Positions 12,651-19,594 of a stretch of DNA of 34,652 nt are shown here, piece after piece. Numbering within the stretch: the first letter of the stretch is position 1; the number at the start of each line of letters is the position of its first letter. Source of the DNA: a virus. A model generated the notes under the pieces. That model had not been told where the DNA came from. It did not search any database and saw only the letters and a program-made list of their open reading frames with translations. The stretch lies in the IMG/VR virus record IMGVR_UViG_3300046660_000184, positions 1 to 34,652 of that record; one strand, written 5' to 3'. Made by a program: the position numbers and the translations under genes.

Positions 12651-13904
12651 GTGGGTATGCTGCAACGTATTTTCTCGCGCCGCGCGTCGACGCGGCCGCA
12701 GGCGGAAACGTTCGAGCTGTCGGACGAGCGGCTTGCCGACTATCTGTTCTATGGTAGCCAGTCGGCGGCGGGCGAGCCTGTCACCGTCGCGACGGCCATG
12801 CGCAATCCCGCGCTCTTTCGGGCATTCCTGCTCATCTCGAACGCCATCGGCATGTTGCCGTTGCAGTTGATCGATGAGGAGACGAAGGAAAAGGCGACTG
12901 AGCATCCGCTCTACCGGCTCCTGCATCGCGAGCCGAACAATTGGCAGAGCGCCTACGACTTCAAGGCGTTCCTGCAATTGCAGGCCCTGGCGACGGGTGA
13001 TGGATACGCGATCATCGTAGAATCGACAGACCTCCGCTCGGGTGGCCGCCGCATCTCTCGCCTGATCCCGGTGGACAGCAGCACCATGCGGCCGGTCCAG
13101 AATGAGGATTGGTCGATCTCCTACGTCTATACCCCGAAAAAGGGTGTGCAGCGGACCTTGAGCAGCAAACAGGTATTCCACCTGCGCGGCCCGTCGTTGG
13201 ACGGCATTTGCGGGCTATCGCTGATCAGGCAGGCGCGCGACGCAATCGGCCTGGCGGTTGCCGCCGAACGCGCATCCGCCCGCATGTTCAAGAACGGGAC
13301 ATTCGTCGGCGGCGCTCTAAAGCACAAGGGCAAGCTCTCCGATCCTGCCTATGATCGTCTCAAGGCATCTCTCGCTGAGAAGGAAGGCGCCGAGAACGCC
13401 GGCAAGAACCTCATCCTCGAAGAGGGGATGGAATACACGCCGATCAGTTCCTCGGCGCGGGATTCGCAGCTCATCGAGATCCGCCGCATGCAGGTGGAAG
13501 AGATTGCCCGTGTGACCGGCGTTCCTCGTCCGCTGCTGATGGTCGATGAAACGAGCTGGGGTTCCGGTATCGAGGCGCTCGGGCAATTCTTCGTCGCTTA
13601 TGCCCTCAATCCATGGTTCGAAGCCTGGCAGCAGGCCATAGAGCGATGCCTTCTGAGCGAGGCCGACAAGGATCGTTATGCGGCAAAGTTCAACCCCGCC
13701 GCACTGCTGCGCGGATCGCTCAAGGATCAGGCCGACTTCCTGGCGAAGGCCCTCGGCTCTGGCGGCCATGCGCCGTGGATGCATGTCGACGAAGTTCGCG
13801 ACGTGATGGATCTTCCGAAGCGTGAGGATCCACCTAACCCCATGATGGGCCACAATGGCGGCCCGGCTCTCGATAGTGAGGACAAAAATGCGAAAGCTGC
13901 CTAG
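12651..13904 (+). CDS. Phage portal protein (HK97 gp3-like)
   Basis: The 417-residue portal starts with GTG at 12651, one base after the terminase stop; ATG at 12657 is an alternative. Family features include RNPALFRAFLLISNAIGMLPLQLIDEETKEKATEHPLYRLLHREPNNWQSAYDFKAFL (about 47-105) and the later QVEEIARVTGVPRPLLMVDETSWGSGIEALGQFF. The portal dodecamer forms the DNA entry channel and docks terminase and connectors. The C-terminal tail (PMMGHNGGPALDSEDKNAKAA) overlaps the protease gene by 17 bases. Confidence 0.93.
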   Translation: MGMLQRIFSRRASTRPQAETFELSDERLADYLFYGSQSAAGEPVTVATAMRNPALFRAFLLISNAIGMLPLQLIDEETKEKATEHPLYRLLHREPNNWQSAYDFKAFLQLQALATGDGYAIIVESTDLRSGGRRISRLIPVDSSTMRPVQNEDWSISYVYTPKKGVQRTLSSKQVFHLRGPSLDGICGLSLIRQARDAIGLAVAAERASARMFKNGTFVGGALKHKGKLSDPAYDRLKASLAEKEGAENAGKNLILEEGMEYTPISSSARDSQLIEIRRMQVEEIARVTGVPRPLLMVDETSWGSGIEALGQFFVAYALNPWFEAWQQAIERCLLSEADKDRYAAKFNPAALLRGSLKDQADFLAKALGSGGHAPWMHVDEVRDVMDLPKREDPPNPMMGHNGGPALDSEDKNAKAA

Positions 13905-14778
13905 CACTCGCGTATTCGCGCGCACCCGCCCCGGCGCATTGCCAATCCCGGCCACTCTTGATGTTTCCGCCTTCACGAATATCAGCGTGTTCGAGAAGTG
14001 GTCCGATGAAGCTGCCGGTGTTCGCGCGGTGGCGACCGGCGATAACGTCATTTCCATGTTCGATGTCATCGGGCAGGACTATTGGTCGGGCGGCGGTATC
14101 ACCGCCAAGTCGGTGACCGCGCAGCTTCGCGCCATCGGCGACCGGCCGGTAGAGGTGCACGTCAACAGTCCCGGCGGCGACATGTTTGAAGGCATCGCCA
14201 TCTACAACGTCCTGCGTGAGCATTCGCAGGAAGTGACGGTGAAGATCATGGCCATGGCCGCTTCCGCCGCCTCTATCATCGCCATGGCCGGCGACCGCGT
14301 CGAGATCGGCGCCGCGTCCTTCCTGATGATCCATAATTGCTGGGTTCTGGCGATCGGCAATCAGTTCGATTTGCGTGAGACGGCCGATTACCTCGCCCCT
14401 TTCGACCAGGCGATGGCCGATCTCTATGCGCAGCGTTCCGGCCAGTCCGCCGAAAAGGTGACAAAGTGGATGGCCGCCAACGGTGGCGACGGCACTTACA
14501 TGTCAGGCTCTCAGGCCATCGAGCGCGGCTTTGCCGACGCCCTGCTTTCCGCCGACAACATGAAGGTCGACGAGACCGCCAAATCACGGGACCGCGATGT
14601 CAATGAACTGCGCGCGCTGGAGCTTTCCCTTGTGAACGCCGGCATGAACCGGACGGACGCTCGCGCACGCATCAACAAGATCAAGGGCACGCCAGGCGCT
14701 GCCCCTGAAGCCACGCCGGGCGCTGGCGAAGACTGGTCCGGCCTCGCCGGATTGCTTGCATCCATCTCAGCAACCTAA
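13888..14778 (+). CDS. ClpP-like prohead protease
   Basis: The start at 13888 is preceded by GAGG and gives 296 residues; the open frame upstream lies inside the portal gene. The ClpP fold is visible: HVNSPGGDMFEGIAIYN (91-107), AMAASAAS with likely catalytic Ser126, and MIHNCW with His149. Head maturation proteases of this type cleave the scaffold domain of the capsid protein and themselves. The C-terminus is Ala/Pro/Gly-rich. It sits between portal and capsid genes, the standard HK97-type order. Confidence 0.93.
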   Translation: MRKLPSTRVFARTRPGALPIPATLDVSAFTNISVFEKWSDEAAGVRAVATGDNVISMFDVIGQDYWSGGGITAKSVTAQLRAIGDRPVEVHVNSPGGDMFEGIAIYNVLREHSQEVTVKIMAMAASAASIIAMAGDRVEIGAASFLMIHNCWVLAIGNQFDLRETADYLAPFDQAMADLYAQRSGQSAEKVTKWMAANGGDGTYMSGSQAIERGFADALLSADNMKVDETAKSRDRDVNELRALELSLVNAGMNRTDARARINKIKGTPGAAPEATPGAGEDWSGLAGLLASISAT

Positions 14779-14793
14779 AAAGAGGAGCTTCCG

Positions 14794-16086
14794 ATGAAGC
14801 ACTTTTCTCCCCGCGCCCTCGCGACTGCGACGGCGCTCACTGTCCCGCGCGCCATCGTCGGCCATGGCATCCGTGCGGATGCCAACGATCCGAAGGCGAT
14901 GATTACGCAGATCCAGGCGGCCTTTGAGGAATTCAAGAAGGCCAATGACGAAAAGCTCAAGGGCAAGGCCGACGTCGTGCTCGATGAAAAGGTCGAGCGC
15001 ATCGACGCCGCCATCGGCAATTTCCAGACGGCTATCGACGATCTCAATGCCAAGATGGCAGCCGCGAACCTCGGCGGCGGCGGTGGCGGCCTCAAGGGGC
15101 CGGCCGATCCGGAATATACGGAGACCTGGGCGAAGTTCTTCCGGCACGGCGATGACGAATCGAGCGTTCGTGCGAAACAGAAGGATGGCCCGCGTGCACA
15201 GATGACGGTCGGCTCAAATCCCGATGGCGGCTATCTGGCGCCGATCGAATGGGATCGGACGATCACCAGTAAGCTCAAGGAAATCTCGCCGATGCGCCAG
15301 AATGCGCATGTGCAGTCGATCAGCGGCGCGGGTATTCGAAAGGTCTATAACGACCGTGCAGTTGTTTCCGGATGGGTTGGTGAAACCGCCGCTCGACCGG
15401 CGACAGGAACGCCGCAGCTCGGTGTTCTGGATTTCGTGCCGGGCGAAATCTACGCCTTCCCGTTCGCCTCCCAGAACCTGCTTGAGGACTCGGAGGTCAA
15501 TCTTGAGCAATGGCTTGGCGGCGAAGTGGATGTCGAATTCTCCCGCCAAGAGAATATCGCGTTCGTTTCGGGCGACGGTGTGAACAAGCCCTTTGGCGTC
15601 CTGACTTACGTGGTCGGCGCCGCGAATGCGGCGAAACATCCGTGGGGGGCGATCGGGGTCATCAACAGTGGCGCCGCTGCCGCAATTGCGCCCGACAGCA
15701 TCATCGATATCATCCAGGACGTTCCGGCGAGTTATCGCATCGGCGCTAAATTCTACATGAACCGGCAGACGCAGTCGTCCATCCGTAAGCTGAAGGACGG
15801 TCAGAACAACTATCTCTGGCAGCCGTCCTATGCTGCAGGTCAACCGGCAACGCTCGCCGGCGAGGCCATCGTCGAGTTTCCGGATATGCCCGGCGTTGCT
15901 GCCGGTAACATCGCCGCGCTCTATGGCAACATGGAACTGACGTACCTCATCGTCGACCGCATCGGCATCATCGTCTTGCGTGACCCCTACACCAATAAGC
16001 CGTTTGTGGGTTTCTACACCCGCAAGCGCGTCGGCGGCGGCGTCACCAATCCGGAACCGATGCGCGCACTAAAGATCGGCGCCTGA
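14794..16086 (+). CDS. Major capsid protein (HK97 gp5-like)
   Basis: 430 residues with a good ribosome site (AGAGGAG) before ATG 14794. The first ~100 residues are helical and charged (IQAAFEEFKKANDEKLKGKADVVLDEKVERIDAAIGNFQTAIDDLNAKMA), matching the cleavable delta scaffolding domain. A Gly-rich linker follows, then the HK97 fold from about 130 (MTVGSNPDGGYLAPIEWDRTITSKLKEISPMRQNAHVQSISG). The C-terminal part (GNIAALYGNMELTYLIVDRIGIIVLRDPYTNKPFVGFYTRKRVGGGVTNPEPMRALKI) is typical of the family. It forms the icosahedral shell after protease processing. Confidence 0.95.
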   Translation: MKHFSPRALATATALTVPRAIVGHGIRADANDPKAMITQIQAAFEEFKKANDEKLKGKADVVLDEKVERIDAAIGNFQTAIDDLNAKMAAANLGGGGGGLKGPADPEYTETWAKFFRHGDDESSVRAKQKDGPRAQMTVGSNPDGGYLAPIEWDRTITSKLKEISPMRQNAHVQSISGAGIRKVYNDRAVVSGWVGETAARPATGTPQLGVLDFVPGEIYAFPFASQNLLEDSEVNLEQWLGGEVDVEFSRQENIAFVSGDGVNKPFGVLTYVVGAANAAKHPWGAIGVINSGAAAAIAPDSIIDIIQDVPASYRIGAKFYMNRQTQSSIRKLKDGQNNYLWQPSYAAGQPATLAGEAIVEFPDMPGVAAGNIAALYGNMELTYLIVDRIGIIVLRDPYTNKPFVGFYTRKRVGGGVTNPEPMRALKIGA

Positions 16087-16111
16087 TCACCAATTTCTGA
16101 CTACGATCATT

Positions 16112-16132
16112 GCCGGCCCACTCAGGGCCGGC
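16112..16132 (+). terminator. Hairpin after the capsid gene, without a T run
   Basis: GCCGGCCC (16112-16119), a five-base loop and GGGCCGGC (16125-16132) form a perfect 8-bp GC-only stem between the capsid gene and the next small gene. No T run follows, so it may act less as a terminator than as an mRNA-stabilising or processing hairpin that raises capsid output relative to downstream genes. Confidence 0.5.
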
Positions 16133-16161
16133 ATCCCTGTAACGGCAAGCGGAGAATTACC

Positions 16162-16344
16162 ATGGCAGACAAGAAAGACATTGTGACCGAGGTCACGACC
16201 GAGGCAACTGCCGATCAGGCGGTCGAGGATCATCGCAACCGCATTGACCTCAACGATCCGCATGTTTCCGGTCAGGAAGCGGGCGAGCGCGCGCTCGGTT
16301 ACCGCACGGACGAGCCGAAGGCCGAAGAACCGAAGGCTGAATAA
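16162..16344 (+). CDS. Small acidic hypothetical protein (60 aa)
   Basis: Starts at ATG 16162 after a GGAGA ribosome site. The product is highly acidic with many Glu, Asp and Thr residues (EVTTEATADQAVEDHRNRIDLNDPHVSGQEAGERALGYRTDEPKAEEPKAE) and ends in a short duplicated EPKAE. It looks disordered apart from the middle. Short proteins in this position between capsid and connector genes occur in related phages; a head accessory role is possible but unproven. Confidence 0.65.
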   Translation: MADKKDIVTEVTTEATADQAVEDHRNRIDLNDPHVSGQEAGERALGYRTDEPKAEEPKAE

Positions 16345-16368
16345 GCGCGGGCGTGAGAGGATCTGGAC

Positions 16369-16665
16369 ATGGGTAATGTCGTCATCACAGCGGTCGGGCC
16401 GCTATATACGCTTGCAGAAGTCAAGCAACATTTGACCGTCGACTTCAGTGACGACGACACCATTATCCAGTCTTACATGGATGCGGCCGAAGCGGCGGTT
16501 TTGCAATATTGCAACATCTCGCTCGTGCCTCAGGGCAAGGAATCGATCTTCAAGATAGCTGCCATGATCGCGGTTACCGATCTCTATGAAAATCGGGGCG
16601 GCAAGGAGGGTCTTCCGGCCGCCTCTCGGCTTCTGATCGACCCGTACAGATGGCTGCGCGTCTGA
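16369..16665 (+). CDS. Head-tail connector protein (HK97 gp6-like)
   Basis: The 98-residue protein begins after a GAGAGGATC ribosome site and matches the gp6/YqbG type of connector: LYTLAEVKQHLTVDFSDDDTIIQSYMDAAEAAVLQYCNI is the characteristic N-terminal helical region, and a terminal LLIDPYRWLRV is typical. Such proteins form a ring below the portal. Its stop overlaps the next start by one base. Confidence 0.85.
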   Translation: MGNVVITAVGPLYTLAEVKQHLTVDFSDDDTIIQSYMDAAEAAVLQYCNISLVPQGKESIFKIAAMIAVTDLYENRGGKEGLPAASRLLIDPYRWLRV

Positions 16666-16853
16666 TGGCCCGCGTTCGTTTCATAGCCGATTTTGACTAT
16701 AAGCCGACACGCGCCGTTACGGTCGAATACAAAGCCGGGATGCAGTGCTTGGTGAAGCGTGATTGCGCCGATCGGGCCATTGCCGCCGGTAAGGCGGTTG
16801 ATTTTTTCAAGGACAGGGAGGCCGCTCATGTCAAGGACGAGATCGGCGGGTGA
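16665..16853 (+). CDS. Small hypothetical head-module protein (62 aa)
   Basis: The start at 16665 overlaps the gp6 stop by one base (TGATG) and is preferred over an in-frame ATG at 16650. The sequence MARVRFIADFDYKPTRAVTVEYKAGMQCLVKRDCADRAIAAGKAVDF looks like a small beta-rich fold. Proteins of this kind lie between gp6- and gp7-like connectors in related phages. The function is unknown. Its end overlaps the next gene, which starts at 16828. Confidence 0.7.
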   Translation: MARVRFIADFDYKPTRAVTVEYKAGMQCLVKRDCADRAIAAGKAVDFFKDREAAHVKDEIGG

Positions 16854-17178
16854 CCTGTTCTTTCGGGTCGCCTTCGACAAGCGCGTTGAGATTGATGACG
16901 GCGCCGGCAATACGATCGGTGACTGGCAGGAGCAGTTTCAATGCCGCGCCGGATTTACGCACCTGCGCGGCGGCGAAAGCGTCATGGCTGATCGCCTTCA
17001 GGGGCAGCACACGCAAGTCATTTTCGTACGCCGCTCGTCGGCGACGCGGCAGGTCACGACGGACTGGCGCATCCGTGATGTAAGGGATGGGAAGTCCTTC
17101 AACATCCGGGATATCACGCCGTCTGAGGACCGGTTGTGGCTGGATTTCCTCTGCCAGAGCGGAGTGGCTGCTGGATGA
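16828..17178 (+). CDS. Head-tail adaptor (gp7/SPP1 gp16-like)
   Basis: The start is set at 16828 behind AGGGAGG, giving 116 residues; the frame is open further upstream but only within the preceding gene. The pattern RVAFDKRVEIDDGAGNTIGDWQEQFQCRAGFTHLRGGESVMADRLQGQHTQVIFVRRSSATRQVTTDWRIRDVRDGKSFNIRDITP is that of the head-tail joining family. It plugs the head and links it to the tail completion protein. The next gene starts in the ATGA at its stop. Confidence 0.85.
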   Translation: MSRTRSAGDLFFRVAFDKRVEIDDGAGNTIGDWQEQFQCRAGFTHLRGGESVMADRLQGQHTQVIFVRRSSATRQVTTDWRIRDVRDGKSFNIRDITPSEDRLWLDFLCQSGVAAG

Positions 17179-17615
17179 CCAAGATCACCAACCTTGATCG
17201 ATTGAACAGGAAGTTTAAGCGGTTTCCGATCATCGCTCGCGAACTGATCCGCGCTGAAATGGCAAAGTGCGCTGATGACATCGTCGGCATGATGAGGCGA
17301 TTGGCGCCGGTCTTGGCGGTCCCGGTGAAGGATCGGCGCCCCGGTGCGCTGCGCGATAGTATTGGGTGGACATGGGGAGCGGCGCCGAAAGGCTCTGTTG
17401 TCATCGCCACCGTGTCCGGCAAATCCGATGACATGACCATCACCATCTATGCCGGCGACGCAGAGGCGTATTGGGCTAGGTGGGTTGAGTTTGGAACTCA
17501 GAAGATGCGGGCGCAGCCATACTTCTATGTTAGCTGGCGGGCCAACAAGAGGCGCACTGTGCGGCGTCTCAGCAAGGCTTTGCGGGGCGCTGCGAAAAAG
17601 GTGGCCGCATTATGA
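17175..17615 (+). CDS. HK97 gp10-like tail completion protein
   Basis: A 146-residue protein starting in the ATGA overlap at 17175. It is basic and contains IIARELIRAEMAKCADDIVGMMRRLAPV and a later YWARWVEFGTQKMRAQPYFYVSWRANKRRTVRRLSKALRGAAKK, where EFGT and MRAQPYF are hallmarks of the gp10-like family. It acts at the head-tail interface. Coupled by ATGA to the next gene. Confidence 0.88.
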   Translation: MTKITNLDRLNRKFKRFPIIARELIRAEMAKCADDIVGMMRRLAPVLAVPVKDRRPGALRDSIGWTWGAAPKGSVVIATVSGKSDDMTITIYAGDAEAYWARWVEFGTQKMRAQPYFYVSWRANKRRTVRRLSKALRGAAKKVAAL

Positions 17616-18037
17616 GCGAAGATGCATCTTTCGAACTGCAGAAGGCGATTGTCACTTTATTGAAGAACGACGCCGACGTCACTTCCCTTGTCGCCAACCG
17701 CATTTATGACCGGGTGCCGCAGGATGATGCCGGCAATACCACGGCTGTGTTCCCCTATATCTCCCTTGGTCCCGACCAGGAGATACCGGACCCGGCTGAA
17801 TGCATCCGGGCATCGGAATTTTTCCTGCAGATCGATGCCTGGTCGCGCGCAGTCGGATTCCCGGAAGTCAAGCGCATAGCGCGCGCGATCGAGGATGCCC
17901 TGGACGACGTTGAGTTGCCGCTCGTCGACAATGCGCAGGTCTATTTCGAATATGACGGCCGCCGCATCTTCCGCGATCCGGACGGCTTGACCTCTCACGC
18001 GGCGCTGACGTTCCGCGCCGGTATCGAGAAACCCTGA
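17612..18037 (+). CDS. DUF3168-type tail terminator protein
   Basis: A 141-residue protein, ATGA-coupled to the previous gene. The pattern LQKAIVTLLKNDADVTSLVANRIYDRVPQDDAGNTTAVFPYISLGPD, then SEFFLQIDAWSRAVGFPEVKRIARAIEDAL, is typical of DUF3168, which caps the tail tube and fits it to the connector. Its place before the major tail protein supports this. Confidence 0.87.
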   Translation: MSEDASFELQKAIVTLLKNDADVTSLVANRIYDRVPQDDAGNTTAVFPYISLGPDQEIPDPAECIRASEFFLQIDAWSRAVGFPEVKRIARAIEDALDDVELPLVDNAQVYFEYDGRRIFRDPDGLTSHAALTFRAGIEKP

Positions 18038-18047
18038 CATCCCGAAA

Positions 18048-18065
18048 TATCGGCAAATGCCGATA
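18048..18065 (+). repeat. Short perfect hairpin upstream of the major tail gene
   Basis: TATCGGCA (18048-18055) and TGCCGATA (18058-18065) are perfect complements with a two-base spacer. The 77-base gap around it separates the connector genes from the tail tube gene. A full hairpin would have to open the innermost pair. An mRNA processing or stabilising role is possible; no T run follows. Confidence 0.4.
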
Positions 18066-18114
18066 GCGCCCACACCGGGCGGCCTTCACTGCTGCCATCA
18101 TAGGAGATATCACC

Positions 18115-18561
18115 ATGGCGCAACCGACCACTGCCCGTTTCGGCAAATTTCGCGTTTTGCTCGGCAATAGCGCGACGCCGATCGTCTATACCTCACCCTG
18201 CGGCTTCACTTCGAAAAGCCTGACGCTCATCAAGGATCTGACCGAGGTCACGCTTCCGGATTGCGATGATCCGGATGCGGTTGCGTGGGTAGGCCGCGAT
18301 GCGAACACCTTGTCTGCATCTGTCTCCGGCGACGGCGTATGCGCCGCCGAGTCGGTAGATACATGGCTTGACGCATGGGAGAGCGTCGAATCCGTGCCAG
18401 TGAAGGTCGAACTGGAATTTCCCGCAAAGACGATCACCTGGACCGGGCTCATGCATGTCAATTCGCTAAACCCGTCTGCTGAGCAGGGCGGTCGCGTTAC
18501 CATGAGCATCGAAATGCAGAGTGATGGCGCACTGACGCGCGTCACGACACCGGCACCCTGA
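18115..18561 (+). CDS. Major tail (tube) protein
   Basis: 148 residues after an AGGAGATATCACC ribosome site. It has the beta-rich tail-tube pattern: CGFTSKSLTLIKDLTEVTLPDCDDPDAVAWVGRDANTLSASVSGDGVCAAESVDTWLDAW, followed by VELEFPAKTITWTGLMHVNSLNPSAEQGGRVTMSIEMQSDGALT, like phage tail tube proteins of the TP901-1 type. It polymerises to form the tail tube. The last base of its stop is the first base of the next start. Confidence 0.88.
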   Translation: MAQPTTARFGKFRVLLGNSATPIVYTSPCGFTSKSLTLIKDLTEVTLPDCDDPDAVAWVGRDANTLSASVSGDGVCAAESVDTWLDAWESVESVPVKVELEFPAKTITWTGLMHVNSLNPSAEQGGRVTMSIEMQSDGALTRVTTPAP

Positions 18562-18965
18562 TGCGGGACGCGCGCCTCACCTTGGACTGGGCAGACGGGA
18601 CGTACACGTTTCGTCTGGCCTGGGGGGAGCTGGCGGAGTTGCAGGAGCAATGCAATGCCGGCCCATATGTCATTCTCGACAGGCTGTATACGCGGCAGTG
18701 GCGAATAGAGGACGTCTCCAATGTCATTCGCCTCGGGCTTATCGGTGGCGGAATGGAGCCCGTCAAGGCTCTCAAGCTGGTTCGCAGCTATGTCGAGGCC
18801 AGACCGCCGATGGAGAATGTTCTCTTCGCGACCGGGATTTTGAGCGCTGGCCTGATGGGCGCTCCGGATGAGCCAGCGGGGGAGGGAGAAGCGCCAAATC
18901 AGATCGAGAAAAGCTCGACGACCTTCCCAACGGAAAGCTCAGATTTGGCGCAGTCTACGGATTAG
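18561..18965 (+). CDS. Tail assembly chaperone (gene-transfer-agent TAC type), upstream frame
   Basis: 134 residues starting at the overlapped TGATG. It resembles the gene-transfer-agent family tail chaperones: LTLDWADGTYTFRLAWGELAELQEQCNAGPYVILDRLYTRQWRIEDVSNVIRLGLIGGGMEPVKALKLVRSYVEARP. The last 30 residues (from about 105) are low complexity and overlap a second, conserved-looking frame (18872-19126). In siphophages the chaperone is often made in two forms by ribosomal frameshifting; here the second frame is -1 relative to this one. Located just before the tape measure region, as expected. Confidence 0.82.
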   Translation: MRDARLTLDWADGTYTFRLAWGELAELQEQCNAGPYVILDRLYTRQWRIEDVSNVIRLGLIGGGMEPVKALKLVRSYVEARPPMENVLFATGILSAGLMGAPDEPAGEGEAPNQIEKSSTTFPTESSDLAQSTD

Positions 18966-19126
18966 GAGCCGCGATCGGCTTCTCTCCCCAGCAGATCAAC
19001 GCGATGTCCATGTGGCAGTTTTACGCCGCCGTCGATGGATACATCGCGGCGAATTGCCCTGACGACGGGAGGTTGAGCGACAAGGAAGCAGATGAGCTTT
19101 TCGAGTGGCTGAGGTCGAAAGGCTAA
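18872..19126 (+). CDS. Second tail-chaperone frame, likely reached by frameshift (start uncertain)
   Basis: This frame opens after a TGA at 18869-18871 and runs to TAA at 19124-19126. Its sequence KLDDLPNGKLRFGAVYGLGAAIGFSPQQINAMSMWQFYAAVDGYIAANCPDDGRLSDKEADELFEWLRSKG is clearly protein-like and resembles the second tail chaperone (TAC_6/DUF2376 type) found after the first in gene-transfer-agent clusters. There is no ATG, GTG or TTG before 19004, and the codons upstream of 19004 look coding. A -1 frameshift in the 18872-18965 overlap is therefore the simplest reading. The alternative is a 40-residue product from ATG 19004, which lacks a ribosome site. Confidence 0.6.
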   Translation, partial: ASGGGRSAKSDREKLDDLPNGKLRFGAVYGLGAAIGFSPQQINAMSMWQFYAAVDGYIAANCPDDGRLSDKEADELFEWLRSKG

Positions 19127-19530
19127 CCTCCAACGATCCCGTAGTGCTTGCACATATCCATCACAACGGAGGTCTGTATTTCCGTTCCTGCCATACCGGT
19201 CACGTTGAATGTTGACAGGTTTTTCCCTTCGGCGGTCATGCTCGCGAGAACGCCAACATATGGGCCATCTCCGGTATATCCGCCGAAGCTGTTTTTCGCG
19301 TTTACAATACCGCAAACGTAAATAATGCCCTTCTGTGTGTCTGACGCGGCGGCTTTTATGTTTCCGAAAATAGGGCTGGTTGGATCCTTAAGTGACTTTC
19401 TAACGCCTTCCTGAACGGCTGCCGTCTCTGACGCAGACAAACTATAGAGATGCGTTGGTTCCGGTGTGGCCATTTGCGATGTTTGGCAAGATGTCAGGCA
19501 TATAGCGACTAAAACGAGCGTTTTCTTCAA
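19123..19530 (-). CDS. Secreted lipoprotein, antisense moron in the tail operon
   Basis: A 135-residue leftward protein starting with TTG at 19530-19528 behind GGGAGGG. A signal peptide and lipobox are clear (KKTLVLVAICLTSC, lipid-modified Cys15). The mature part contains SASETAAVQEGVRKSLKDPTSPIFGNIKAAASDTQKGIIYVCGIVNAKNSFGGYTGDGPYVGVL, a pattern I associate with rhizobial lipoproteins of unknown function. It has its own promoter (19566-19594). Its stop (complement of 19123-19125) overlaps the tail-chaperone stop (19124-19126) by two bases on the other strand. An envelope function in the lysogen, such as exclusion or host fitness, is inferred. Confidence 0.82.
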   Translation of the reverse strand: MKKTLVLVAICLTSCQTSQMATPEPTHLYSLSASETAAVQEGVRKSLKDPTSPIFGNIKAAASDTQKGIIYVCGIVNAKNSFGGYTGDGPYVGVLASMTAEGKNLSTFNVTGMAGTEIQTSVVMDMCKHYGIVGG

Positions 19531-19565
19531 AATTCCCTCCCCAATCCGCGACTTGCGGTAGCAAA

Positions 19566-19594
19566 CTTATAGGATGCTGGATCAATGCCGACAA
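19566..19594 (-). promoter_or_regulatory. Promoter of the lipoprotein moron
   Basis: On the minus strand, -35 TTGTCG (complement of 19589-19594), a 17-bp spacer and -10 TATAAG (complement of 19566-19571). It points at the lipoprotein start about 36 bases downstream of the -10 and overlaps the first codons of the tape measure gene. No repressor operator is present, so it could be active in the lysogen. Confidence 0.6.

Noticed and set aside
18905-18920. Possible slippery site GAG AAA AGC in the chaperone overlap
   Set aside because: In the correct frame the tRNAs would move from AAA/AGC to GAA/AAG with mismatches in first or second positions, unlike known -1 sites; kept only as an open question.
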